This document shows positions 5,394 through 15,300 of a stretch of DNA of 21,564 nt, piece by piece (the stretch's first letter is position 1; every line of letters starts with the position of its first letter). The notes below the pieces were generated by a model. The model was given only the letters and a program-made list of their open reading frames with translations, did not search any database and was not told the origin of the DNA. Made by a program: the position numbers and the translations under genes. This stretch comes from a virus. Location of the stretch: the IMG/VR virus record IMGVR_UViG_3300009147_000030, positions 1 through 21,564 of that record; one strand, written 5' to 3'.

Positions 5394-6829
5394 TGGGCCT
5401 CTCCCTTATGCAACGAGTTGCCCTGCTTCCCCCCGAGGAGCGGGAGCAGTGGCTGTCGTCGCTGCCGGAGAACGTCCTCCTGGAGATCGCTCGGGGTGAA
5501 TGGTGGTACGTCGCCCGCCCCGAGCAGATCCCGCCACCGGGGGACTGGCTGATCGCCCTGGCCCTGGCTGGCCGTGGCTGGGGCAAGTCCCGGGCTGGAG
5601 CTGAGTGGCTGACCGAACAGGTGACGAGGCACCCGTACGACCGGCAGGGTAGGCCCACCGAGTGGCTACTCATCGGGGAGACATTGGCCGACACCCGCAC
5701 CATCTGTATGGAGGGGCCGGCTGGCATGCTCGGAGTGCTGGAACGGCGCAAGATCTTCCACCGGTACAAGCAGTCGCCCCGGCCCATGGTGCTCTTCCCC
5801 GACGGCGCCAAGGTCTATGCCGAGGGGGCCGATGACGAGGACGTGGGGCGTGGCTACAACGCCTCCGGAGCCTGGCTGGACGAGATGGCCAAGTGGCCGA
5901 AGCCCTACGAGTCCTGGTACGAGGGCATCCTCCCCTCCCTACGTACTGACCTTGTAGGCGATCACCCCCGGGCGTTTATTACCACCACCCCGAAGCCCAT
6001 CCGGATCCTCATCGAATGGCTCGGTCGCCACGACGGAACCGTTCACATGATGAATGGTTCCACCTTCGACAACGCTCCCAACCTCTCCGCCCACGTGCTG
6101 CGGGAACTCAAGCTTCGTTACGCCGGCACCTCGCTCGGTGAGCAGGAGCTGTACGGCAAGATGCTGGAGCTGACCGGCGGCGGCCTGTTCAAGCGAATGG
6201 ACATCGTCCGCAACCGGGTGGAGTCGGCACCCGAGCACATGGTTGCCCGGGTCGTGGGTGTGGACCCGAACCTCACCGGCGAGGAGGCGGAGACCGGCAT
6301 CGTTGTGGTGGGGCGCGATGTCGACGATGAAATGTACGTACTCGGAGATCGCAGCTTCCCCGGCACCGGCCGTCAGGCTGCTATCCACATGTGGCGCACT
6401 GTGGCTGAGTTCGCGGCCGACATCCTGGTCTACGAGACCAACCTGGGTAAGCGGTGGATGTCCGAGGTCCTCTCCGATGCTTATGTAGAGCTGCGGGACG
6501 AGGAGGGCCTGTTCCCCGCTGGCACCTCGCCCCCGATGAAAGGTGTGGACTCCAAGCACGGGAAGAAGACCCGGGCTGAGCCGGTGGCGATGCGCAATGA
6601 GCAAGGGCGCCTGCACATGGTGGGTGAATTCGAGGAACTTGAAAACCAGATGATCGTCTTCGATCCAGAATCAACCCGCGAATCGCCCGACCGAATGGAT
6701 GCCCTAGTCCACGCCTGTCGCTATCTCATGGCCGGAGAGAGACGCCGGATGCGAGTGGGAGACCCATCAAAGTACGACTTCCGCCTGGGTCAGGAGCTTT
6801 ATGATCTGGGTCGTCTTCTCGGCTCTTAG
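5393..6829 (+). CDS. terL: Terminase large subunit (packaging ATPase and nuclease)
   Basis: 478 residues. The N-terminal ATPase has Walker A GRGWGKS (60-66), Walker B AWLDE (D163, E164) and the coupling motif ITTTPKP (196-202), as in Terminase_6-type large subunits. The C-terminal RNase H-like nuclease shows GVDPN (D291), VYETN (E348) and DRMDALVHA (D436), which supply the metal-binding acids. It cuts concatemers and drives DNA through the portal encoded two genes downstream. The GTG start at 5393 is chosen over ATG 5408 because of the leaderless promoter; neither has a Shine-Dalgarno. No small terminase was recognised nearby; it may lie outside the window. Confidence 0.95.
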   Translation: MGLSLMQRVALLPPEEREQWLSSLPENVLLEIARGEWWYVARPEQIPPPGDWLIALALAGRGWGKSRAGAEWLTEQVTRHPYDRQGRPTEWLLIGETLADTRTICMEGPAGMLGVLERRKIFHRYKQSPRPMVLFPDGAKVYAEGADDEDVGRGYNASGAWLDEMAKWPKPYESWYEGILPSLRTDLVGDHPRAFITTTPKPIRILIEWLGRHDGTVHMMNGSTFDNAPNLSAHVLRELKLRYAGTSLGEQELYGKMLELTGGGLFKRMDIVRNRVESAPEHMVARVVGVDPNLTGEEAETGIVVVGRDVDDEMYVLGDRSFPGTGRQAAIHMWRTVAEFAADILVYETNLGKRWMSEVLSDAYVELRDEEGLFPAGTSPPMKGVDSKHGKKTRAEPVAMRNEQGRLHMVGEFEELENQMIVFDPESTRESPDRMDALVHACRYLMAGERRRMRVGDPSKYDFRLGQELYDLGRLLGS

Positions 6830-6870
6830 AATCGTGGCACTACCTATTGCGTGATCTCGACCTTTAGAGT

Positions 6871-7158
6871 ATGAGCGTGCTGATCGTTAGTTTGGTGGTG
6901 GCTGCGCTCGCCGTAACGCGGATCACCCGACTCCTTGTCGCGGACAAACTCATGGTCGGCTACCGGCAATGGGTGGTGAAGCGCTGGGGTCCTGAATCAA
7001 TGATCAGCTACCTGGTCCATTGTCCGTGGTGCACAAGTATCTGGGTGGCGCTGCCCATCATGCCCATTGCCGCCGTGTTCCCTTACAACTGGGTGATCGG
7101 AATCCTTGCCATTCCAGCCGCCTCAATGGTCGCCGGCTGCCTATTGGATCGTGACTGA
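6871..7158 (+). CDS. Small membrane protein, DUF1360-like
   Basis: 95 residues with an N-terminal membrane segment (VLIVSLVVAALAVTRI), a conserved middle containing TRLLVADKLM and HCPWCTSIW (a CPWC pair typical of DUF1360), and two more hydrophobic segments towards the C-terminus. Such proteins are frequent in actinophage genomes; a holin-like or membrane-remodelling role has been suggested for some but is not shown here. It lies 41 nt after terL with no good Shine-Dalgarno, and its stop overlaps the portal start (TGATG), so the two are translationally coupled. Placement between terminase and portal is unusual for a lysis gene. Confidence 0.75.
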   Translation: MSVLIVSLVVAALAVTRITRLLVADKLMVGYRQWVVKRWGPESMISYLVHCPWCTSIWVALPIMPIAAVFPYNWVIGILAIPAASMVAGCLLDRD

Positions 7159-9077
7159 TGGGACGGTTCACCCGCACTCGCACCCCGGAGGTAACGCCCC
7201 CGGCACACCAGGCACCCGCTAGCCTCGTCGCCTCTGCCGCTCGCATCAACCTAGAGGGACAGGGGTGGCGGACATATCGATTCGGCAATGACGAGTGGCA
7301 GGCTGAGGCGTGGCGCCTCTACGACATCATCGGTGAGCTGAGGTTCGCAGCCAACTGGGTGGGGTCGGCATGCTCCCGAGTGAGGATCTATGTCGCCGAT
7401 GTCGACAAGAACGGACGCATCCAGCAAGAGAGCACCGACCCTAAGGTCGCTGCTATATCAGACACTCTGCTCGGCGGCCCATCTACGAAAGCAGAAGGGC
7501 TCCGGTTGGCGGGTATCAACCTCACTGTCGCCGGGGACTTCTACATCGTCGGGCGGGCGAGCAAGGAACAGGATGACCCCGACAAGTGGTTCATCGTCTC
7601 CTGCTCCGAGCTGAAGCGCTGGGGCGGCAACGTCGCCTACATCTACCCCAACGGCTCCAAGGAGATGCTGGACCCGGAGCGGGATCTGATCATCCGGGTG
7701 TGGACCCCGCACCCTCGCCGCAACATCTGGGCTGACTCCCCCACCCGAGCGGCACTGCCCATGCTCTGGGAGATCGAGCGCCTGACCCGCTACGTGTTCG
7801 CCCAGATCGACTCACGCCTGGTCTCGGCTGGCCTGCTCCCGATCCCCAACAACACCAGCTTCCCGGATGCCGATGACCCTAACGGCGGCATGGTTTCCGG
7901 CGCCGAGGCCCTGACTGATCTGATCCTTCGGGCGGGCTCGGCCTCCCTGCAAGGTGAGGGCACGGCGGCTGGCGTGGTGCCGGCGGTGGTCGAGGTCCCG
8001 ATCGATGCGCTGGGGAAGATCCAGTTGATCCAGTTCGGCAGCGAGCTGAGTCGGCAGGCGTTGGATCTTCGGCAAGAGGCAGTGAGACGTTTCGCTCTAG
8101 CGATGGATATGGCACCGGAAATCCTGCTGGGAACTGGGGATGCCAACCACTGGAGTGCCTGGCATGTGGGTGCCGAGAATGTCAAGGTCCACATTGAACC
8201 GTTGATGACCCGGATCTGTGAAGCGCTCACCACCGCCTACCTGACCCCGGCCCTGAAGGCGATCAAGAAAGACCCGGAACGCTACACCTTCGCCTTCGAT
8301 GTAGCCCCCCTCGTGGTGCGTCCCCAGCGACTCCAGGACACCCTGAACCTGTACGAGAAGCAGATCGTCAGCTCCGAGGCAGTCCTCATTGCCGGTGACT
8401 ACAAGCTCACCGACGCGCCCGACGACAAGGAAGATCTCAAGCGCTTCACCCGGGAGCTGATGCTCCGCGATCCCAACCTGTTCCAGATCCCCAAGATCCG
8501 GGAGCTGGCTGGCTACACCGCAGCACTCCTCCCGCCCGAACAGGTGTTCACACCCCAGCAGGGTGGCACTGGTCCAGCTCCGCCGCCGGCCCCACCCACC
8601 GGGATCCAGGAGACGACACCGCCTCCACTGCCGGCTGCCTCAACCGCCTCCAATGCCCTGGGTGGGCCAGGCCAGAACGCAAGTACACCTCCCGAAGCAC
8701 GGGTCGCTTCCGCCTCTGTCCCAAGCCCAGTTACAACGTTCGTGGTCGCCAACGCAGCCACCCTCCGGGCATTGGAGCTGGCCGGGAAGCGGCTCCTTGA
8801 TCCAACAACTAGAGGTCAGTATCCGGACACTCCGGCTCACCAGCTCCACACCAAGATCCGGGTCAGTGGGATCGACCATGCGCACACCCTGCTCAAGGGG
8901 GCATGGGATCACCTGTCCGTGCTCACTGAGCATCTGGCCATGAGTGTGGATACCGGCGCGCTTAAGAACGTGCTGGAGGGCTACTGCACCATCCTTCTGG
9001 CGGGGGGTATGGAGCACGACGCTAACGCCCTAGGGGAGGCCCTGCGTAGCCGAGGGTTCCTCGATGCCGACCCGTGA
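7158..9077 (+). CDS. Portal protein
   Basis: 639 residues, start ATG overlapping the previous stop by one base. The sequence follows the actinophage portal pattern: an N-terminal segment with RFGNDEWQAEAWRLYDIIGELRFAANWVG, a beta-rich wing, a long helical stem region (LTRYVFAQIDSRLVSAGLL), and MDMAPEILLGTGDANHWSAWHVGAENVKVHIEP near residue 320, a strongly conserved portal stretch. Residues of about 465-540 are Pro/Ala-rich and probably disordered, followed by a C-terminal helical domain. The protein forms the dodecameric DNA gate at one capsid vertex and docks TerL. It is followed by MuF with a 14-nt overlap, the usual order. Confidence 0.9.
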   Translation: MGRFTRTRTPEVTPPAHQAPASLVASAARINLEGQGWRTYRFGNDEWQAEAWRLYDIIGELRFAANWVGSACSRVRIYVADVDKNGRIQQESTDPKVAAISDTLLGGPSTKAEGLRLAGINLTVAGDFYIVGRASKEQDDPDKWFIVSCSELKRWGGNVAYIYPNGSKEMLDPERDLIIRVWTPHPRRNIWADSPTRAALPMLWEIERLTRYVFAQIDSRLVSAGLLPIPNNTSFPDADDPNGGMVSGAEALTDLILRAGSASLQGEGTAAGVVPAVVEVPIDALGKIQLIQFGSELSRQALDLRQEAVRRFALAMDMAPEILLGTGDANHWSAWHVGAENVKVHIEPLMTRICEALTTAYLTPALKAIKKDPERYTFAFDVAPLVVRPQRLQDTLNLYEKQIVSSEAVLIAGDYKLTDAPDDKEDLKRFTRELMLRDPNLFQIPKIRELAGYTAALLPPEQVFTPQQGGTGPAPPPAPPTGIQETTPPPLPAASTASNALGGPGQNASTPPEARVASASVPSPVTTFVVANAATLRALELAGKRLLDPTTRGQYPDTPAHQLHTKIRVSGIDHAHTLLKGAWDHLSVLTEHLAMSVDTGALKNVLEGYCTILLAGGMEHDANALGEALRSRGFLDADP

Positions 9078-9789
9078 TAGCGACGAGCGACACCTGTTCG
9101 GAGTGGTGAGCCAGGCCCTGCGGCGTTGGCTGGACAAGGCACGTGCAGCGGTCATGGCACCGTGGCATGACCTGAAGATGTCACCCGATCCAGTGGGGGT
9201 GTACCAGACTCAGGGCGACTGGAACACTGAGGTCGACTCGATCATGACGGTGATCGGACGCATTGCAGCGGACGCTCACTCCGAGGTCCCGGGCCTACCG
9301 CCAGTGTCCCGTCATGCCTTCGTCGTGAGCCAATTGGCACAGACCCAGAACCTTCTGGTCCGACTGCCCGACGAGGTCTACAACCTGGTGTTCGGGGAAC
9401 TTGTGGATGGTGTCAATGCTGGAGACAGTGTGGAGCAGCTTGCTCAACGAATCGATCAACTGCTCAGCTATACCGAAAGTGAGAGATGGCCAAACCGCGC
9501 GAGAGTTATTGCGATTACTGAGACAACCCGAGCATATAACGCAGGAACAGTGGCGCAGGGTCTGGAACAGAGCCGACTCACTGGAAAGCGATTGTCGAAG
9601 CGATGGGACACTGAACGAGATCGACGAGTACGAAGCAGCCACCGAGCCGCCGACGGACAGGTCGTAGACCTTACTTCAGTGTTTATGGTCGGTGGCTTCC
9701 CTCTCGCATTCCCGGGTGATCCAATAGGACCACCAGAAGAAGTTATCAACTGTCGCTGCGACGTAGTGATAGTGGAAGGGGGTCGGTGA
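9064..9789 (+). CDS. MuF-like minor head protein
   Basis: 241 residues, ATG 9064 with GAGGG upstream, overlapping the portal gene by 14 nt. The C-terminal half is a phage Mu gpF / SPP1 gp7-type domain: KRWDTERDRRVRSSHRAADGQ, then FPLAFPGDP and EEVINCRCDV, the signature end of the family. MuF proteins bind the portal and a few copies are packed in the head, in some cases entering the cell with DNA. The N-terminal half is helical and less conserved. Base usage dips in GC from about 9460 to 9760 compared with its neighbours. Confidence 0.92.
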   Translation: MPTRDSDERHLFGVVSQALRRWLDKARAAVMAPWHDLKMSPDPVGVYQTQGDWNTEVDSIMTVIGRIAADAHSEVPGLPPVSRHAFVVSQLAQTQNLLVRLPDEVYNLVFGELVDGVNAGDSVEQLAQRIDQLLSYTESERWPNRARVIAITETTRAYNAGTVAQGLEQSRLTGKRLSKRWDTERDRRVRSSHRAADGQVVDLTSVFMVGGFPLAFPGDPIGPPEEVINCRCDVVIVEGGR

Positions 9790-12377
9790 TGGTTGATCCG
9801 AATCCGGCCCGTGGAATGCCGCTCCAGCTCCAGCGGTACTGGCTTGTCGGAAAGGGTGCCGCCAAGATCCGGTGGCACATGCCCCACGACTTCGACCGGT
9901 GCGTTCGACAGCTCCGCAAGTACTTCCCCAAGAACCCCGAGGGACTCTGCAACATCCTGCACCAGAAGGCCCTGGGCGCCCCGCCCGGCAAGGGTCACGG
10001 TGAGCACGCCCTCATCGCTGCCCAACAGCTCATGGAGATGCAGCCGGAGCTGGGTGAGGTGTGGGCAGGACCCATCGCACCCATCGGGCGCCCGACCGGG
10101 GAGCCGAACAAGACCCGGATCTTCGAGCACGGTGCCCTGACCAACCGGATGCTCCCACTGCCGCTGGCGTGGCGGGAGAAGACGGGGCCGGGGCATGACG
10201 GCGCCGTCACCGTGGGCCGGATACTCGGCATCACCTACGGCCCCGACCACATGGGTAAGGACTGGGCTTATGCGTGGGGGGACTGGCTCAACGCGGATAT
10301 CGTTCCCCAGGTCAAGCAGGCGCGGCACCTGGTTCAGATGGGGGTTGCTGGTCCTAGCCTTGATCCTGGTGGCCGTGTCTCTGCCACTGTGAACCCGGAG
10401 ACCGGCTTCGAACACATGACCATGTACACCATCGGGGGCGCTACCCTGGTCTCCATCCCGGCGTTCGCCGCTATGCGGATCATGGACCTGGGTGCGGGTG
10501 GGGAGTGGCCTGATGACGATGAGGACATGGCCCTCGTTGCCGATGACGGTGACTGTGGCTGTGGTGACAAGTACGGTGCGGGTGTATCTGACGGTGGACC
10601 GGAGGTCTTTACCGTCAACACGTCCGGGTGGCAGGGGCTCCCCCTTGCGCCTAGAGATGCGGCGTTTGACAACGACGATGCGGTCAAGCGGATCGCGGCA
10701 TGGGCACAGGTCAGTCAGCAAGGTGCTGATGTCGGTAAACTCCGCCGCGCATTCATGTGGCGAGACCCAGCCCAGCCGGAGACAGCGACCACCTCGTACC
10801 GCCTTCCGGTAGGCGACATCATCAATGGGCGCTTGACGCTCATCTACCACGCTGTCTATGCCGCAGCGGCGCTGCTCTCCGGCGCCCATGGTGGCCTGCC
10901 CGGCATCTCCGAACAGGACCGCGCCCAGTTGCGTAACGTGATCAGCGAGATCTACCCGCTGATGGCCCGTGAATTCAACGACAGTTCCATCCGTGCCCCC
11001 TGGGATAGGTCGGCGCAGGAAGGAGTGCAACTAGCCATGGATACCTACGCAGCCGACCCCAAAGAGCCCTACGGGGATGTGAAGTACGCCGACCCTGGGT
11101 ACCAGGAGGATGGCAAGAAGCGTTACCCGCTGGACAGTGAGGAACACTGTCGGGCGGCATGGTCATACATCAATATGCCCAAGAACGCTTCGAAGTACAG
11201 CTCCGAGGAGCTGGCCCAGATCAAGGGACGGATCAAGGCTGCCCTCAAGAAGTACGGCGTCCAGGTCTCCGACAACGGCGAGCACTCCATGAGCATGGAC
11301 GAGTTCGCCTCCCCGGTCTCCCCGCCACCTTCATGGTTCGACAACCCGACACTGACCGAGCGCACGCCACTTCAGGTCACCCAGGATGGTCGGGTCTACG
11401 GTCACCTGGCGGCATGGAACGAGTGCCACCGGGACGTGACGATGCGCGAGTGTGTCCTGGCCCCCCACTCTAAGATGGGCTATGCCCCCTTCCATCTCGG
11501 GTCGACGCTGGCTAGTGATGGACAGCTCATCAGGACCGGCAAGATCACGATGGACACCGGTCACGCTCCTATCTCTTGGCGTTATGCGAATGTGGTTCGC
11601 CACTACGACGACACCGGCTACGAGGTGGCCGTTGTGCGCGCTGGTGAAGACGAGTTCGGCATCTGGGTGGCTGGTGCACTGGTACCCGAGGCCACCACAA
11701 AGCAGGCCGCGAAGCTTCGTCGCTCTCCTCTGTCTGGCGACTGGCGGGCAGTTGAAGGCAACCTCGAACTGACCGCCGCGCTGGCCGTCAACTTCCCCGC
11801 CTTCCCGGTGTACGCCATGGATGATGGCGAGCGACTGGCCCTCACGGCAGCCGGCACGATCATGCCCGACTACGAGGAGAGCCCAGTGACTGTCACCCCA
11901 CCGCCGGACGGGATCATCGCCGCCGTCCGAGAGGCTGTCGAAGATCAGTTCGCCGGGGAGCGAGCAGAGCGCCTGAAGGACATCAGTGATGACGAGGAGA
12001 TCTACGCCCAGCGGGAACGGGCACGGCGGCTGGAGTTCCTGTTCGCTATGAACGAGGCCGCGCCGGCTCCGGTCGCCGCAGCTCCCGTGGCCCCGGCCCC
12101 GGCAGCACCTGGCGCTGTTCCTGCCCCGGCTGCAACCCCGGCCCCTGCTGAGGGTGCTCCGGTGGATGGGGAGTCCGCCACTGACCTGGCGGCCGATGAC
12201 CCAGAGGCATGGCTGATCGCCTCCCAGCTCGATACTCGGTACTCGATTGTGGCCGAGCCGGACCAGGATCTGGAGGAACGAACGCCGGAGCCGGTTGACC
12301 AGGCTCCAGTAGCACAGGCACCGGCTGCGCCAGCTCCGGCGGCACAGGCACCCGTACCGGCGGCGTCAGCGGGGTAA
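9789..12377 (+). CDS. Capsid maturation protease fusion, possibly with built-in scaffold
   Basis: 862 residues from ATG 9789 (TGATG overlap with MuF); an in-frame GTG at 9786 is the alternative. Domain 1 (about 80-230) is an actinophage prohead protease: IFEHGALTNRMLPLPLAW, GHDGAVTVGRI with the likely catalytic His, and GVAGPSLDPGG with the likely Ser. The middle (about 435-500) contains YPLDSEEHCRAAWSYINMPKNASKYSSEEL, a DUF6582-like module. Domain 3 (about 515-690) runs from FDNPTLTERTPLQVTQDGRVYGHLAAW through TGHAPISW and GEDEFGIWVAGALVPEA to SGDWR, a conserved actinophage head sequence. The tail is a helical, then Pro/Ala-rich region ending in acidic patches, which would suit a scaffold. 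It acts in procapsid assembly with the major capsid protein. The stop TAA is 3 nt before the next gene. Confidence 0.85.
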   Translation: MVDPNPARGMPLQLQRYWLVGKGAAKIRWHMPHDFDRCVRQLRKYFPKNPEGLCNILHQKALGAPPGKGHGEHALIAAQQLMEMQPELGEVWAGPIAPIGRPTGEPNKTRIFEHGALTNRMLPLPLAWREKTGPGHDGAVTVGRILGITYGPDHMGKDWAYAWGDWLNADIVPQVKQARHLVQMGVAGPSLDPGGRVSATVNPETGFEHMTMYTIGGATLVSIPAFAAMRIMDLGAGGEWPDDDEDMALVADDGDCGCGDKYGAGVSDGGPEVFTVNTSGWQGLPLAPRDAAFDNDDAVKRIAAWAQVSQQGADVGKLRRAFMWRDPAQPETATTSYRLPVGDIINGRLTLIYHAVYAAAALLSGAHGGLPGISEQDRAQLRNVISEIYPLMAREFNDSSIRAPWDRSAQEGVQLAMDTYAADPKEPYGDVKYADPGYQEDGKKRYPLDSEEHCRAAWSYINMPKNASKYSSEELAQIKGRIKAALKKYGVQVSDNGEHSMSMDEFASPVSPPPSWFDNPTLTERTPLQVTQDGRVYGHLAAWNECHRDVTMRECVLAPHSKMGYAPFHLGSTLASDGQLIRTGKITMDTGHAPISWRYANVVRHYDDTGYEVAVVRAGEDEFGIWVAGALVPEATTKQAAKLRRSPLSGDWRAVEGNLELTAALAVNFPAFPVYAMDDGERLALTAAGTIMPDYEESPVTVTPPPDGIIAAVREAVEDQFAGERAERLKDISDDEEIYAQRERARRLEFLFAMNEAAPAPVAAAPVAPAPAAPGAVPAPAATPAPAEGAPVDGESATDLAADDPEAWLIASQLDTRYSIVAEPDQDLEERTPEPVDQAPVAQAPAAPAPAAQAPVPAASAG

Positions 12378-12380
12378 TGA

Positions 12381-15300
12381 ATGGCTGGGATTGGTGGCGC
12401 CTGGGGCTCGCGGGAGGAAGCACTCCACCCGCGAGACAAGCGTGGGCGCTTCCGTAAGAAGTGGGCGATGGCGAAGTCTGTCGCCGATAAGATCTTCAAC
12501 TTCCTGGATTCGTTCAGTCCCCGCACCTTCACCAATGACGCTCAAGCTGCCCAGTACATGTTCAACCAGGGGTCCAAGAAGCCGTGGACCCGGGATGAAT
12601 ACGCCCGACTGCACATGGACATTGATCAGGCCAATGCCCACCTGCGTTCTGGTGATATGGACGAAGAAACTAAGCGCTTCGTTCAGGCTATGGATGCTCA
12701 CAAGATCCCGGCTGACAGCGACCTGATCATTTCCCGCACGGTAGATGCCCATGCCTTCGGACTCACCCCAGAGCAACTGGGGGCAGAGGATGGCGGCATC
12801 GAAGATTTCACCGGGAAGTTGATCGCTGACCGGGCGTATAACACCGGCCAGATCGGCGGGATCATCACAGCCGGGGGTAAGTCTTCCGGTGGAGCCGCCG
12901 GTCCGGGCAAGATCACTATGCGGATTGCGGTTCCTAAGGGGACTCCGATCATTCCATTCGCACGACACCGTGACGACCGAGGTATGTCCTTTGACCGGGA
13001 TCAGGAATTCCGGATCACCAAGGTGCAGCCCGACGGCTCTGGTGGCTGGTATGTGGCAGCAGTCGCCACACCGCGCACGAAGGGCGAGACCCCGACTCCG
13101 GTCAATCGGGCTCCGTCGGGTGTGGACCTGACCCCGGAGCAGCGAGCTGAGCGCATCCGCAGCCGGGCGCAGATGCGGGAGCCGTCCGTTGTTCGGGAGG
13201 AACAGAAGGCCCAGGAACGTATCGCCATGGCCGAGGCTGCCGTCCCAGCCGATGTCGAGCGGCGCCAAAAGCGGGTGGAGGACCTACGCCTACGTCAGAC
13301 CGAAGAAACGGTTGCCCCACAGACCACGGAGCAGCTACCGAAGGGCGTTGAGCCACGTAACGAACCGGTTATCACACCGGGTGCTGGAGGGCAGCCGCAG
13401 GCGCCGGCTCCAGAGCCGTCAGCACCAGAGCTACCGACAGCCCCGAGTGGGGAGCAGTTCCGGCAGATCGTCCGTGACGCCAACCTTCCATCCCCCTCCC
13501 GGGGGCCTCGCCGTGTCGCTTGGAACGAGGCTTACCTACGGGTTGCCTCCGGTAAGCGGGACCCAGGCGATGTGCTGCGTGACCTTGAACGAGACATTCA
13601 GACATTCCAGGATGTCAATCGAGAGAACGAGCGGACGGGCGTCGAGGACCGGGACCTCCCTGGTGACATCAGTGCCCTGGAGCAGCTTGCCGACGTGATC
13701 CGCCGTGAGCATGGGCTCGGGGCTCGGGAGACTGCTGCACCGGCACCGGCCAAGGCAGTCAAGAAGGCTGCCCCACGGGCCAAGAAGGCTGTCTCCTCTG
13801 AAGGTGGCACCAAGGCTGCCGGTCTGACTCCGGCACAGCAGGAGTCGGTCCGCAACCGGGTGGCTCAGCTCAAGCGGGACGGGCGCTTTAACCCGGACCT
13901 GGATGAGCACAAGCGTCTTCAGTCCCTTGTGGACCAGATGGAAGGGACTCCAGCCAAGAAGGCGGCTCCGAAGGCTCCGGCTGCCAAGAAGGCGGCACCG
14001 GCTGCTCCGACACCAGCTAAGGCCGCCAAAGCAGCGGCACCGGCCAAGGCTGTTCGACGGATGCCGGAACTCACCACGGCTGAGAAGCGAGATCTGTCCG
14101 ACCTGAGTCCATCGGAGCAGCGGTCTTATCGTGCCCGGCGCACGGCGGGTCGTTCTCATGAGGAAGCTCTTCAGAGTGCCCGCGAAGCAGGAGCGGCCCG
14201 GGGCCGGGCTCCCATGGAGGCATTTGAGGAAGCCAAGGCCGGGAAGCCGCTTGAGAAGCACACCATCTCCGAGCTACGCAAGATTGCCTCGGATGAGGAC
14301 GTTGAGCTGAAGTCCCGCATGCTCAAGGCCGACATCGTCAAGGAGATCCAGCACGCCCGTACCAACAGGGCAGCTGAGGACGCAGCCCGGGCTCAGCAGG
14401 CTGAGTACGACCGGATCCGGCCCTTCGGTGACGTTGCCTCCGAGATCGAGCAACTGGTTGGTGACAAGGCCAGTGACCGGGCGCTCAAGGCCCGCATCCG
14501 GTCCCGTGCCAAGACCAGCAAGCTCCCCGATGACATGCGTGACCAGCTCCTCGCCAGTGATCGCGAAGGTCTGGTTGAACTGGCCGAGCGGCTGGCCCGG
14601 GAGCAGGGTGTTACGCCGGTCGGAAGGATCGGGGAGGTCACCAGCTTCGACCCCACCCGCTATGACGGTCCCGGCCTGAACCCTCGTGACTCGGCTGTCA
14701 TCGTCCGGCGCAGCTTCCTGTCGCCGGACGGCAGGGTGCTCACGAAGGGCTTCGCCGAGGCGGCTACTCCCGAGGAGGTCCGCGCCGTTAAGCGGGTACC
14801 GAAGGGCTCAGTCCCTGGCCCCCGGGTGGATGCCCCAGTGTCCACACCGGAGCGTCGCACCAGCTTCAAGGAGGCATGGGACGGCTCCGACATCGGTGCC
14901 CCAAGCGGGTCGGCTGGCCGGTCCATGCGCGAGATCCGGGATGACGTTTCCTCTGGGAAGCTCACTCCAGAGGAGGGCATCCGGCGCATGGAGTCGGAGG
15001 TCGCCCTCAACCAGGACGAGCTGAACGACATCGATGCGGCACTGCGGGGCAACATGTCCCCAGCGGAGCGGCGCAAGCTCATTGCTCAGGCTGAAAGCTT
15101 GGAGCAAGCTATCGAGTCGCAGAAGCGTGCCTCGACGTTCATGCGGGGCCACTTCGAGGCCGAGCCCCCGGTCACCAAGAAGGAGCTGCTCCAGCTCGAA
15201 GTCCCAGCCGAGGTTCACAGGGCGATTCAGGAGGTTGACCCAGAGGCCCTGAAGGATGAGGCAGTGCGCCAGGGTCTGGATCGCCCCAGCGGTGACACTG

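Noticed and set aside
9468-11030. 520-codon open frame on the minus strand
   Set aside because: It is antisense to MuF and the capsid protease, has low-complexity composition and no recognisable motif. The plus-strand frames carry clear families, so this is a GC-driven shadow.
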